DNA of 64,000 bases from Eutrophocola sp964629325 (GTDB lineage: Bacteria; Pseudomonadota; Gammaproteobacteria; Pseudomonadales; Pseudohongiellaceae): positions 37,095 to 101,094 of the forward strand of contig CAZVSC010000003.1 of assembly GCA_964629325.1 (NCBI GenBank), written 5' to 3'. Positions 28,116-37,197 of this stretch are shown here, piece by piece. The translations under genes and the position numbers were made by a program. Within the stretch, counting starts at the first letter, position 1. Every line of letters starts with the position of its first letter. The notes beneath the pieces were generated by a model. That model was not told the origin of the DNA, made no database searches, and was given only the letters and a program-made list of their open reading frames with translations.

Positions 28116-30038
28116 ATGCAGAAGCAGTCAATTCACCGGGTCGTACTTGCTCATCAATTCCTGAACACAGGCGCACTGCTTGTTTTGTTGTTGGCGGTGA
28201 CGGCCGGCAACTTGTTGCATGCCCAGGAGTTCAAGTATTCCGTCAAACCGCCCCTGCATGGGCAGCACTGGGTGGCCGTTGCCGGCAAACCGCTGGCAGC
28301 GTCGGCCGGTTCCCGTATTTTTCTCGAGGGCGGCAATGCCGTGGATGCCGCCTGCGCCATGCTTGCAGCATCCGCAACCATGTTCGATACCCTGAGCTGG
28401 GGTGGTGAAACCCAGGCCCTCATACACGATCCACGGTCCGGCAAAGTGGTTGCCATCAATGCTCTCGGGGCGGCCCCTGCCGGGGCTACGCCGGAGGCTT
28501 ACCGGCAGCGCGGCATGAGTCATCCCCCGGACACCGGCCCGCTGGCAGCGATCACGCCCGGTACGCCGGGCGGCCTGCTGGTCATGCTGGCAGAATACGG
28601 CACCCTCAGCCTGGAGCAGACCCTGGCACCGGCCATGGAGATGGCGGCAGGCTACCCCATCGAGCGCGTCAAGGCGGAAACCTTCCAGTTCTACAAGGAC
28701 GACATTCTGAAATGGCCGCATTCGGTAAAAGTGCTGCTGCCCCATTACGACGCGCGCTTTCCGGAAGGCTGGGCGGCGCCACGCCCCGGCGAGATTTTCC
28801 GGCAGCCTGGACTGCTCAACACGCTGACCCGGCTGGTGGAGGCCGAACGACAGGCACTGGCAGCAGGCAAATCCCGCAAGGAAGCCATCTATGCGGCTTA
28901 CGAACGCTTTTACCGTGGCGACATCGCCGAGGAAATCGCCAGTGCAACGCAGGCAGCAGGCGGCCTCATCACAATTGAGGATCTCGACCAGTGGCAGGTA
29001 TATATCGAGGAGCCGGTGATGACCACCTACAAAGGCATCGAGGTATACAAGCTCAATTCCTGGGTGCAGGGACCTGTCATGTTGCAGATGCTCAACATGC
29101 TGGAGGCAGTCGACCTGCGCGGCATGGGTTACAACAGCGTGGAATACATCCACACCCTGTACCAGGTAATGAACCTGGCCTTTGCTGATCGCGACTTCTA
29201 TTACGGTGACCCGTATTTCCCGCCACTGGAGCCCATGCGGGGGCTGCTGTCCAAGGACTACGCCCGTGAACGCGCCAGGCTCATCGACAAGACCCGTAAC
29301 ACACCGCGCGTGGCGCCCGGCGATCCCTATCCCTTCCAGGGCGGCACGAATCCCTACAGTGAATTGCTGGAATCCTGGGAGCCGGTCATCCAGGCAGAAC
29401 CAGCCGTTGCCATGGCTTCCCCGCTCAACAGCATGGACCATGACGCCGGCTTTCTGGCCGGCACCACCTCCATCCAGGCGGCCGACGCGGATGGCTGGGT
29501 TGTATCGATCACGCCGAGCGGTGGTTGGACGCCGGCCTTCATTGCCGGGGATACCGGCATAGGCCTGTCACAGCGCCTGCAGAGTTTCGTCATGTCGCCA
29601 GAACGCAATCCCTTTAACGTGATGGAACCGGGCAAGCGTCCGCGCGCCACCCTGACGCCGACACTGGCCATGAAGGACGGCAAGCCTTTCTTGGCCTTTG
29701 GCGTGCAGGGCGGCGATACCCAGGAGCAGAACCTGTTGCAGTTTTTCCTCAACGTGGTGGAGTTCGGCATGGATGTACAGCAGGCTGCCGAGGCCGCCAA
29801 TTTCAACAGCTGGCAGATGCATTCTTCCTTCGGCGAACATGCCATGCAGCCTGGTCGGATACTGCTCAGGGAAGACCTGCCGCTCACACACAAACTGCGG
29901 CTGTCCACCATGGGCTACCAGGTGGAAACGGAACCGCTCACGTCGGGTCCAATCACCGGCATCTACTTTGACCAGCAGAACGGGACCATGATGGGTGGCG
30001 CCAGCAACTACGGTGATGATTACGGGCTCGCCTGGTAG
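28116..30038 (+). CDS. Gamma-glutamyltransferase family protein
   Basis: The 640-aa precursor has a signal peptide (to ~LLHAQ) and the N-terminal nucleophile hydrolase layout of GGT. The large-subunit motif GGNAVDAACAMLAA is clear. The autoprocessing site is T450-T451 in AGTTSIQAADADG, where classical GGT reads TTHYSVVD, so the His after TT is Ser here. The oxyanion region (ITPSGGWTPAF) and C-terminus are family-like. The enzyme may cleave gamma-glutamyl peptides or an unrelated amide in the periplasm. ATG 28116 was chosen because it starts a proper signal peptide; the open frame extends 183 bp further upstream. trmO follows after 20 bp. Confidence 0.88.
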   Translation: MQKQSIHRVVLAHQFLNTGALLVLLLAVTAGNLLHAQEFKYSVKPPLHGQHWVAVAGKPLAASAGSRIFLEGGNAVDAACAMLAASATMFDTLSWGGETQALIHDPRSGKVVAINALGAAPAGATPEAYRQRGMSHPPDTGPLAAITPGTPGGLLVMLAEYGTLSLEQTLAPAMEMAAGYPIERVKAETFQFYKDDILKWPHSVKVLLPHYDARFPEGWAAPRPGEIFRQPGLLNTLTRLVEAERQALAAGKSRKEAIYAAYERFYRGDIAEEIASATQAAGGLITIEDLDQWQVYIEEPVMTTYKGIEVYKLNSWVQGPVMLQMLNMLEAVDLRGMGYNSVEYIHTLYQVMNLAFADRDFYYGDPYFPPLEPMRGLLSKDYARERARLIDKTRNTPRVAPGDPYPFQGGTNPYSELLESWEPVIQAEPAVAMASPLNSMDHDAGFLAGTTSIQAADADGWVVSITPSGGWTPAFIAGDTGIGLSQRLQSFVMSPERNPFNVMEPGKRPRATLTPTLAMKDGKPFLAFGVQGGDTQEQNLLQFFLNVVEFGMDVQQAAEAANFNSWQMHSSFGEHAMQPGRILLREDLPLTHKLRLSTMGYQVETEPLTSGPITGIYFDQQNGTMMGGASNYGDDYGLAW

Positions 30039-30058
30039 CAGCGCAATTCTGGGGCAGT

Positions 30059-30772
30059 ATGTTCACCATTACACCGATCGCGCACATCCGCTCCCCCTAT
30101 AAACAAAAATTCGCCATTCCCCGCCAGCCCGGTCTGGTACCGGCGGCCCGGGGCGAGGTCGTGTTCACCGGGGAGTTTGCCGATCCCAACTGTCTGCGGG
30201 ATATCGAGCAGTTTTCCCACCTCTGGTTGCTGTTTCACTTTCATGAAACGGCCGCAAAGGGCTGGTCGCCGACCGTGCAACCGCCGCGCCTTGGCGGCAA
30301 GGACAGGGTGGGTGTGTTCGCCAGCCGCTCGACCTTCCGGCCCAACGGCATTGGCCTGTCCGCGGTCACCAACCTGGGGTGGGAGCATCTCGATGGGGAA
30401 CTGGTGCTGCGCGTTGGGGGGCTCGACCTGCTCGATGGCACGCCGATTATCGACATCAAACCCTACCTTCCGTATGCCGACAGCATCGCCGTCGCCACTG
30501 GCGGCTATGCGGAAACGGCACCGGGCAATGCCTTCGCCGTGACTTTCAGTGCGGCCGCCGACGAGGCACTGGCCTTACTGGCAGCAGCCTACCCGGACCT
30601 GCGGCAGCTGGTAACTGCCGTGCTGGAGCAGGATCCACGACCAGCCTGGCGCCAGCGCGACCCGGATGACAAGCAATACGGCATGAACCTGTATGACCTC
30701 AATATCAAGTGGCGGGTGTATCCGGATCGCCTCGAAGTGGTTCGTATCGAACCGGCGGGGCAAGGCGATTGA
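30059..30772 (+). CDS. trmO: tRNA t6A37 methyltransferase TrmO (TsaA family)
   Basis: TrmO methylates the N6 of t6A37 in threonine tRNAs that read ACY codons. The 237-aa protein has the family N-terminus FTITPIAHIRSPYKQKFAIP, DIEQFSHLWLLFHFH, ASRSTFRPNGIGLSAV and LDGTPIIDIKPYLPYAD. It lies 20 bp after the GGT-like gene and ends right before a strong terminator. Confidence 0.93.
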   Translation: MFTITPIAHIRSPYKQKFAIPRQPGLVPAARGEVVFTGEFADPNCLRDIEQFSHLWLLFHFHETAAKGWSPTVQPPRLGGKDRVGVFASRSTFRPNGIGLSAVTNLGWEHLDGELVLRVGGLDLLDGTPIIDIKPYLPYADSIAVATGGYAETAPGNAFAVTFSAAADEALALLAAAYPDLRQLVTAVLEQDPRPAWRQRDPDDKQYGMNLYDLNIKWRVYPDRLEVVRIEPAGQGD

Positions 30773-30774
30773 TT

Positions 30775-30803
30775 AAAAAAGGGGGCATCTGCCCCCTTTT
30801 TTT
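30775..30803. terminator. Bidirectional rho-independent terminator
   Basis: GGGGGC-ATCT-GCCCCC at 30781-30796 is flanked by six A on the left and seven T on the right. It ends trmO and also faces the convergent gene at 30835. Confidence 0.9.
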
Positions 30804-30834
30804 GTCCGGATTCATTTTGTCCGGATTCCGGTCG

Positions 30835-31704
30835 TTACTCGGCGCCTTCCGTTTTATCGAAAAAGGCAGTGCCGTAGTCATCTTTCAGGTCCAGCATGAA
30901 CTGGTTGTTTTCCTGGCAGATGTAGTCCTTCATTTCCGTGCCTTCGCTCCAGGGGATATCCCACTCGGCTACCCAGGGTTCAAAAAATGCGCCCGGATCG
31001 TCGATCAGGATGCGGTAATTGAGTTTTTCCTTGTAAGGCCGGCTGATGTACTCGACGGTATGCAGCTGGCTGGTATGGTGCGTGCCGCTGTAATCGAGCC
31101 AGGTCTTCTCGTTGTAGCCGATGGTATCCACGACCAGGGTGTCGCCTTCCCAGTGCCCGATGGAATGACCGAAGTAGGTGGGATTGACCTCCTCCAGTGA
31201 AGGATGCTCGCGGCCGTCCATGTGGATTTCACGCCAGACATGCCCGCCACCCTCGAAGATGACCAGGATGCGATCACGATGCTGGACGATTTCGGCCGGG
31301 TAGGGCGTGGCGAAGGCGCGGGGCCCGCCTGGCGGCAGGCAGAAACCCTCCGGGTCGTACTTGGAGTCGTTGGCGGTATGGTATTCCCACATGGCCTTCA
31401 CCCAGGGACGCCAGGGAGCTTCTTCCGGTACTGGCCGGGCGTTGGCGAAATTGCTGACCCAGGGCAGGTCCCAGTAGCCATCGCCACTCAGGTCGACGGT
31501 GCCGTCCGCCAGGCGCGGCGTTGGTGAACGCGGGCCGTCATCATTGATCAGGTAGGTGTTTTCCGTGCCTTTCACCGCAGTGGTGTTGACGATGGTGGGG
31601 TGAAGGGCAGAGTTTTCAGCCGAGAGCTGTGCTACAGCAGGTTGTCCGGCAATGCCGCCTAAGAGCGCGGCCAGAGCCAGTGTGTTCAGTGATGTTTTCA
31701 ACAT
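30835..31704 (-). CDS. Secreted protein of a 'GDTLVVDTIG' family, unknown function
   Basis: The 289-aa protein has a signal peptide (to ~AVAQ) and then PRLADGTVDLSGDGYWDLP, GGHVWREIHMDGREHP, GHWEGDTLVVDTIGYNEKTW, IDDPGAFFEPW and ICQEN. These motifs recur in a secreted family common in marine gammaproteobacteria and Acidobacteria that often neighbours DUF6152. A second member lies at 54115-54963. The reaction is unknown; the many conserved His, Asp and Trp residues suggest ligand or metal binding. It stands alone, converging on trmO. Confidence 0.7.
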   Translation of the reverse strand: MLKTSLNTLALAALLGGIAGQPAVAQLSAENSALHPTIVNTTAVKGTENTYLINDDGPRSPTPRLADGTVDLSGDGYWDLPWVSNFANARPVPEEAPWRPWVKAMWEYHTANDSKYDPEGFCLPPGGPRAFATPYPAEIVQHRDRILVIFEGGGHVWREIHMDGREHPSLEEVNPTYFGHSIGHWEGDTLVVDTIGYNEKTWLDYSGTHHTSQLHTVEYISRPYKEKLNYRILIDDPGAFFEPWVAEWDIPWSEGTEMKDYICQENNQFMLDLKDDYGTAFFDKTEGAE

Positions 31705-31874
31705 GATCGGTGCTTTGTCACTTCCGGATTATCAATAAAAAAGTGTTCCGCCGGTATTCGGCACGGTTTTCGCTATTCGCAGAAAAGTCTAGCAACGGGC
31801 CGCTTCGCTTGTCCACCAACCACTTGAATTTTCATGGTTTTTGCAATTTATACGGGGTCCGGTAAGCCGGCAGT

Positions 31875-32654
31875 TCACTGGAGACTGCTGATGGCGCCGA
31901 ATACTTCATGGCAGTTCGCCATTTCCCGGTTGCGGCGACCATCCACCATGCCCCGCGCCCTGGCATAAACGTCCAGGGAGTGGGCGCGGGTCTCAGCTGA
32001 CTGGTGATTGAGCATGTAGCGCTCGAGCAGGCACAGGTCGTTGATGCTGCCGAGTGCGCTGCCCAGCCGGTCGAGGTTTTCGAGCACGAAATATTCCTTC
32101 GGCGACAGCATGGGTTTCAGCTGGTACTGGTACATCAGTTTCTTCACCTGCTTGCGCCAGTCATGCAGGGCTTCCCAGTCATTACCGCTTAACAGTTCGC
32201 GACCCGCGGCGCACAGGGCGGCAAGGCGGGTGTCCAGGACGCGGCTGATTTCCGCATCACTGTGACGGGCCTGCAGCAGGCGTGGAGATTTCTTTTCGAT
32301 TTCACGCACAAGCCGGTGTATGCGGCTGACATCACCGGCGGGCATGTCACCCCCGTGCAATTCACTCCGCAGCGCGGCCAGCAGCTGCTGGACTTCCAGG
32401 TCTTCGGTTTCAGTGATCAGTTCCTGCAGCAGGCCGGACATGACATCGGCATCACGCTGTGCCGCAAGCAGGCGGGCCAGTTCCTTGACGGCCTGGCGCA
32501 GCTGTTCGGTTTCCTGGCGCGGGCCTTCGAGCTGGCGCAGCAGCTGCAGCCTGGCCCGCAACTGCTTCGTTCCCTTGCGGATATTGTGCACGCTTTGCTC
32601 ATCAAGCGTGGGTTTGAGACTCAGTGTGCCAAACGGCTTGTTGTCGGAATCCAT
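31875..32654 (-). CDS. CHAD-domain protein
   Basis: The 259-aa protein is all-helical and rich in Arg, Lys and His. It opens with VHNIRKGTKQLRARLQLLRQ and later repeats the pattern in ALHDWRKQVKKLMYQYQLK, as expected for the two-fold CHAD helical bundle. CHAD domains bind polyphosphate. No partner CYTH domain is fused or adjacent. It may help bind polyphosphate granules. Confidence 0.85.
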   Translation of the reverse strand: MDSDNKPFGTLSLKPTLDEQSVHNIRKGTKQLRARLQLLRQLEGPRQETEQLRQAVKELARLLAAQRDADVMSGLLQELITETEDLEVQQLLAALRSELHGGDMPAGDVSRIHRLVREIEKKSPRLLQARHSDAEISRVLDTRLAALCAAGRELLSGNDWEALHDWRKQVKKLMYQYQLKPMLSPKEYFVLENLDRLGSALGSINDLCLLERYMLNHQSAETRAHSLDVYARARGMVDGRRNREMANCHEVFGAISSLQ

Positions 32655-32671
32655 GTTTTTGGTACCGTTTG

Positions 32672-33082
32672 TTACTGGGATTTAACGATCTGCTCTATCC
32701 ACAGGGCCAGCATGAACACGATGCCCACCCAGTAGGCGTTCATCCTGTGGAAGACATTGTTGTAGGTCAGGTGAATCCAGGCATGGGCGCAACGACTGAT
32801 GACGAAGCCCCAGCCCAGCAGCAGAGTATAGATGCTGACCTGGTCGAGAGCGAGCGCCGCCACGCTTGCGGTGTAGAAGAGCACGGGCACTTCGAACTGG
32901 TTGTTGAAACAGCGCGTGGTGATGACGACACGTTCCGGAACCGCGGTGCCCTCACGCGCCTGCATGTTGCGGAAATAGCGGACATCCAGCTTGCCCGATT
33001 TAACGCTGGCGATCCGGCTGCGCAGGGCGATGATGCCTACAACCAGTGTCAGCAGCACCATGGCGAAAAGCGGATAGAGCAT
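32672..33082 (-). CDS. MAPEG family membrane protein
   Basis: The 136-aa protein has four predicted helices with RYFRNMQAREGTAVPERV and NQFEVPVLFYTA, a pattern typical of bacterial MAPEG proteins (relatives of microsomal glutathione transferase). I chose the internal ATG at 33080-33082 (MLYPLFAMVLL), which starts at the first helix; the frame extends 87 bp upstream. The CHAD gene follows 17 bp downstream, and DUF2332 lies upstream on the same strand. Confidence 0.8.
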   Translation of the reverse strand: MLYPLFAMVLLTLVVGIIALRSRIASVKSGKLDVRYFRNMQAREGTAVPERVVITTRCFNNQFEVPVLFYTASVAALALDQVSIYTLLLGWGFVISRCAHAWIHLTYNNVFHRMNAYWVGIVFMLALWIEQIVKSQ

Positions 33083-33165
33083 GAGTTCAATCCTTGTGGC
33101 CGGTGTCGGCACACCTGTTGGTCGCCGCATTATCCCTGATTTTCCAACGGCGGGGGAGATTCTGC

Positions 33166-34236
33166 TCAAACCTGCCAGTCGATCCAGCGGCCATGGTAAT
33201 CGGCGCGTCCAAGGCAGTGCTCAGTGCCGTCCGGCCACAGGGTAAGCAGGATGGCGGCGCCGGGTTCCCTGCCGTCCGGCTCCAGGCGCAGCCAGGCCAG
33301 GGGAGCATCACGGGTGGCCTTTGCGCCGGCGGCCTCGATGAGGGCCTGGTTGGCCTGGCAGGCGGCATCGCCCTGGTAGCTCCAGGTGATGGTGTGGTAG
33401 ATGACATGCACGCTGCCGCGGGTATCCAGCGCGAGTCGCCCGGGCAGCCAGTCGGAAATGTTTGCCTTGTCCACGGTGTAGCCGCAGCGGTCGAGTATGG
33501 CCAGCGCCGCTTCCGTGCGGGTGAAGCGGTCCTGCTGGCCAGCCCAGATATACGAAAGCAGCCTGAGCTTGGCGTCGGGGTCATGGACATTCACCGGCGC
33601 CAGGTCGCAGGCGGCCCGGCTGGTTATCCTGATGTCGGCCATTGGCGGCGGTGGTGTGCCGCGCCAGTCGGGTGCCAGGAACACGCCGCTGTCCGGGTCG
33701 CCCCAGGTCTGGTCGTCAAGTGCGTAGCCGAAACTGTCCCAGCACTGGTTGATGCCGGCGCTGGCGCCCAGTTCGGAAAGCACGAACGGCAACCCGGTTT
33801 GTTCATGGATGAACAGGAAGCCAGGCAGCAGGGCGGCGGAACGGCGCACTTCGTTGGTCTGCGGCGCACTGTCGAGAAAGGGGACGAAGAAATCCGCGTG
33901 TGCCAGCATGGCATGACTGATGGCATCCCACAGCTGTTCGTCAGATGCCTGGTCATGATGCGGCGGGTAGACGGCGGCCAGCCTGTCACAGCGGCCTGTC
34001 AGCACCAGGGCGTGCAGCGCGCCGGCAACACGCAGCGCCAGGGCCAATGTCCAGAAGCTTGGGGGTTTGGGCAGGCTTATCAGCCGGCTGGCGGTGGCGT
34101 CATCTTCCTTGATGTGTGCGGCAAACAATCGGCAAAGCCGCGTCATGAACGGGGAATCCAGTTCCTCGCAATACCGGGCCTGGGTGAGGAAAATTTCGCG
34201 GACCTGGTCCAGCATGTGTTTATCGGCGGCAGACAA
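33166..34236 (-). CDS. DUF2332 family protein
   Basis: The 356-aa cytoplasmic protein fits DUF2332 in length and in the motifs FVLSELGASAGINQCWD, RAACDLAPVNV and VIYHTITWSYQG. The ELGASAG segment looks like a SAM-dependent methyltransferase glycine loop, but the family's activity is not established. The gene starts a minus-strand series with MAPEG and CHAD. Confidence 0.8.
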   Translation of the reverse strand: MSAADKHMLDQVREIFLTQARYCEELDSPFMTRLCRLFAAHIKEDDATASRLISLPKPPSFWTLALALRVAGALHALVLTGRCDRLAAVYPPHHDQASDEQLWDAISHAMLAHADFFVPFLDSAPQTNEVRRSAALLPGFLFIHEQTGLPFVLSELGASAGINQCWDSFGYALDDQTWGDPDSGVFLAPDWRGTPPPPMADIRITSRAACDLAPVNVHDPDAKLRLLSYIWAGQQDRFTRTEAALAILDRCGYTVDKANISDWLPGRLALDTRGSVHVIYHTITWSYQGDAACQANQALIEAAGAKATRDAPLAWLRLEPDGREPGAAILLTLWPDGTEHCLGRADYHGRWIDWQV

Positions 34237-34501
34237 TGCGTACTCCGGGAGTCACGGGGAATTGCTGGTGGGTGGAAGCGGCTACAAGTTTCATGTACGG
34301 GCCCGTCAGTTCAGGGCGGGAAGTTTACCACTACAGCAGGTTTCCGGGTGAAGCCATGCGCAGACCGCAACCGTGTACACCCGCACAACCCGAATTGTCC
34401 ACGGATTTGCACATTCACCCCGTTGCCCCGCCAATCCGGGTGGGCATACACTTGGGGTTGCACGCTCACTGTGCATTCGAACAGATTATGGAGGGGGGTC
34501 G

Positions 34502-36502
34502 TTGACGTACAGGCATCTATCATTGTTCCTCCTTGGCTGCCTGCTCTCGCCAGTGCTGGTTGCCCAGGAACGTGTCATCGCCGGGGATGTGTACGTGGAG
34601 CCACCCACGCTTATCTCACTCGGGCTCGAATGGCCGATCAGCGGGGATGATGACCGCGACGCTACCGTCACCCTGGAGTATCGCCCTCTTGGCGGCAGGG
34701 TCTGGCAGCAGGGGCCGCCCATGCTCCGAATCGGCGGCGAACGCATCAATGAAAATGCCCTCCAGTATGTGACGCCCAATCTCTTCGCCGGCAGCCTCTT
34801 CGATCTCGAGCCAGGGACAACCTATGTCATTCGCCTGCACATGGAAGACCCGGACGGCGCCACAGGAAAGACGACCCAGCTGCTGACGGCGGCTACGCGA
34901 CCGGAACCGAAACCGGCGCTGGGCGGACGCGTATTCCACGTCTACCCGCCGGATTTCGAGGGCGACCTCGACGAGAATTCCTTCATTGGCCTGCTTGGCG
35001 CCTACTATACGGGCTCGTCAGGCTCCGACAACTTCAACACCTACCCGCCTCGCGTGCGTCCGGGCGACACGATCCTCGTGCATGCGGGCGTATACAGGGA
35101 CAATCGCTTTCGTTACGGCGGCGGGCTCGGTACCGTATCGAGCGGTACTTACTTTCTCACGGCCAGCGGAACACCTGAGCGACCCATCGTGATCAAGGCG
35201 GCAGGTGACGGTGAGGCGATCTTCGACGGCGACGGCGCGTACAACCTGTTCAACGTGATGGCCGCGAACTACCACTACTTCGAGGGGCTGACCTTTCGCA
35301 ACACCGACCTTGTGTTCCAGGCGGGCCTGAAAAACATCGGCGGCAGCAGCGGCCTGACGATCAAGGGATCCCGCTTCGAGGATATCGGGCGCGGCATCTA
35401 CACGGACTGGTCAGGCTCGAGAGACTACACTATCACCGACAATGTCTTTGTCGGCCGTTTCGATCCGGACGACCTGCGCGGTTTCACCGGTGAAACCTGG
35501 CAGGGATACAACCGGGATGGCCCGCCACCGCTGGTATCCGAGTATGCCGTGAAGGTTTACGGCGCCGGGCACGTGGTGGCCTACAACCGCATCAGCCGTT
35601 TTCATGACGGCATCGATGTCGCCACCTACGGCAACCCGGACGGTACGCCTGCGCCCATTCGCGATCGCATGCCGGTATCGATCGATTTCTACAACAACGA
35701 CATCAGCCATTCCGAAGACAACTGCCTGGAAGCCGACGGCGGCGCCCATAACATCCGCATCTTCCGCAACCGCTGCTTCAACCACGGGCACCGGGCGCTC
35801 AGCGTACAGCCGATGTTCGGTGGACCGGTGTATTTCATCCGCAATGTCGTCTACCACGCCCCGGAAGGCGGGGCGGCGAAATTCACGGCGTCTTCGGCCG
35901 GTATCATCGTGTGGCACAACACCCTGATCGCGCCAGTGAAACCGATGCTGCTGGCGGCTTCCAACGTGCATTACGCCAACAATCTCATCCTGGGCCAGAG
36001 CGGCTCCCCGGAAATCTTCGCCGTGGAGACCAACACCAACTATTCGTCCTCCGATTACAACGGCTTCCGGCCCAATGCGGGGGCGCCCTGGTCCTTTGAA
36101 TGGAGTACGCCCCCCTTTGATGTGCCGGCACATTTCCCCGGCGCAGCCGGGGATGCCTACACCACCTCACCCTTAAGCACGCGCGCGCAGACGCAGCTGG
36201 AAGCGCAGGCGCGGGAAGTGCGGCGGTTCGAGACGCTCGCCGAATACAGCGCGGTCACCGGGCAGGACGCGCACAGTGTGCTGGTGGATTTCGGTATATT
36301 CGAAAACGTCAGGGCCCCGGGTCCGGACCCGCGCACGATTTATGATTCGGCGGATTTCGATTTCCGTTTGAAAGAAAATGCCAACGCTGTGGATGCCGGC
36401 ATGCTTATACCAGGAGTAAATACTGGTTTCAGCGGCAATGGTCCTGATTTGGGTGCGTATGAATCGGGCATGGATTTGATCCATTACGGACCCCGGGAGT
36501 AG
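34502..36502 (+). CDS. Secreted right-handed beta-helix protein, copy A
   Basis: The protein is 666 aa from TTG 34502, which sits 8-9 bp after GGAGGGG and starts a signal peptide ending in VLVAQ; the open frame extends 129 bp upstream. Residues ~20-130 form an FN3-like domain (EPPTLISLGLEWPISGDD), followed by VRPGDTILVHAGVYRDN and a long parallel beta-helix with regular short strands. The C-terminal part has ATGQDAHSVLVDFGIF-like and GPDLGAYESG segments. It resembles polysaccharide lyases of the pectate-lyase fold, but no catalytic site is clear. A paralogue of 665 aa is at 43468-45465, and a ThuA gene follows 695 bp downstream. Confidence 0.8.
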   Translation: MTYRHLSLFLLGCLLSPVLVAQERVIAGDVYVEPPTLISLGLEWPISGDDDRDATVTLEYRPLGGRVWQQGPPMLRIGGERINENALQYVTPNLFAGSLFDLEPGTTYVIRLHMEDPDGATGKTTQLLTAATRPEPKPALGGRVFHVYPPDFEGDLDENSFIGLLGAYYTGSSGSDNFNTYPPRVRPGDTILVHAGVYRDNRFRYGGGLGTVSSGTYFLTASGTPERPIVIKAAGDGEAIFDGDGAYNLFNVMAANYHYFEGLTFRNTDLVFQAGLKNIGGSSGLTIKGSRFEDIGRGIYTDWSGSRDYTITDNVFVGRFDPDDLRGFTGETWQGYNRDGPPPLVSEYAVKVYGAGHVVAYNRISRFHDGIDVATYGNPDGTPAPIRDRMPVSIDFYNNDISHSEDNCLEADGGAHNIRIFRNRCFNHGHRALSVQPMFGGPVYFIRNVVYHAPEGGAAKFTASSAGIIVWHNTLIAPVKPMLLAASNVHYANNLILGQSGSPEIFAVETNTNYSSSDYNGFRPNAGAPWSFEWSTPPFDVPAHFPGAAGDAYTTSPLSTRAQTQLEAQAREVRRFETLAEYSAVTGQDAHSVLVDFGIFENVRAPGPDPRTIYDSADFDFRLKENANAVDAGMLIPGVNTGFSGNGPDLGAYESGMDLIHYGPRE

Positions 36503-37197
36503 AAAATTACAGGGCGCCCGCGGGTTGGCGTTTCGGAGAAGGCAGACGTACCTGCAAGCAGGTCCAGCCAGCCATCACAGATGGCTGGCGTTCAGCTGCG
36601 CTGAAGCTACGCTTCGGTTACGCTTGCTTCACCCCTGTACGCTCGGCCTCGGAATTGTTTCGCATTGAACAGTATGTAAATCAACAAATTTAGGCTCGGT
36701 CGGTGATATCGAATAGGCTACCAAGGATAATCGGCTCGGACGTCTCCGAAACTNNNNNNNNNNNNNNNNNNNNNNNNNNNNNNNNNNNNNNNNNNNNNNN
36801 NNNNNNNNNNNNNNNNNNNNNNNNNNNNNNNNNNNNNNNNNNNNNNNNNNNNNGTCGGTGATATCGAATAGGCTACCAAGGATAATCGGCTCGGACGTCT
36901 CCGAAACTACCAATCCCGCGATCGCCCCTCGAGTTCAGTGAAAGTATCAATTTCAGAGACTTCTTCTGGGATTCAGGGTCAGTGACCTGGTATGAATCTC
37001 TCAATGGAAAGATTAGCTTAGCCTGACGGCTGAGGGAGTGGGAGGGGAATGATGAGAGCGGGGGCGTCCGAGCCATGGATGGCGAGGCCGAGTGCACATG
37101 GACGTGCGTCACGTTCCACGCGACATCATCCCCTTTCTCTCGAATAACTGGAAAGTTTATTGAATTATTTATGACTTGGAGTGATTTTGGAGCACGT
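36503..37197. repeat. Gene-poor structured region with an assembly gap; probable dispersed repeat
   Basis: No convincing gene is present in these 695 bp. At 36567-36589 a 10-bp stem (GCCAGCCATC / GATGGCTGGC) closes an ACA loop, and CCTGC-AA-GCAGG lies just before it. At ~37060-37110, GCCAT-GG-ATGGC and GCAC-ATGGAC-GTGC form further short palindromes in a G-rich stretch. Such hairpins between genes, together with the assembly break, suggest a repeat family present elsewhere in the genome. The last ~60 bp are AT-rich and lead into the ThuA gene. Confidence 0.5.
36754..36853. other. Assembly gap (100 N) with a duplicated 55-bp flank
   Basis: The 55 bp at 36699-36753 are identical to 36854-36908. 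As with the first gap, this is the signature of unmerged contig ends with a 55-bp overlap. One of the copies is likely an artefact. Confidence 0.9.

Noticed and set aside
28128..29441. 437-codon minus-strand frame opposite the gamma-glutamyltransferase gene
   Set aside because: The plus-strand protein has a signal peptide, catalytic motif and normal length; the antisense frame has none of these.
33094..34650. 518-codon plus-strand frame opposite DUF2332
   Set aside because: It runs antisense through DUF2332 and into the start of the beta-helix gene, with no recognisable domain.
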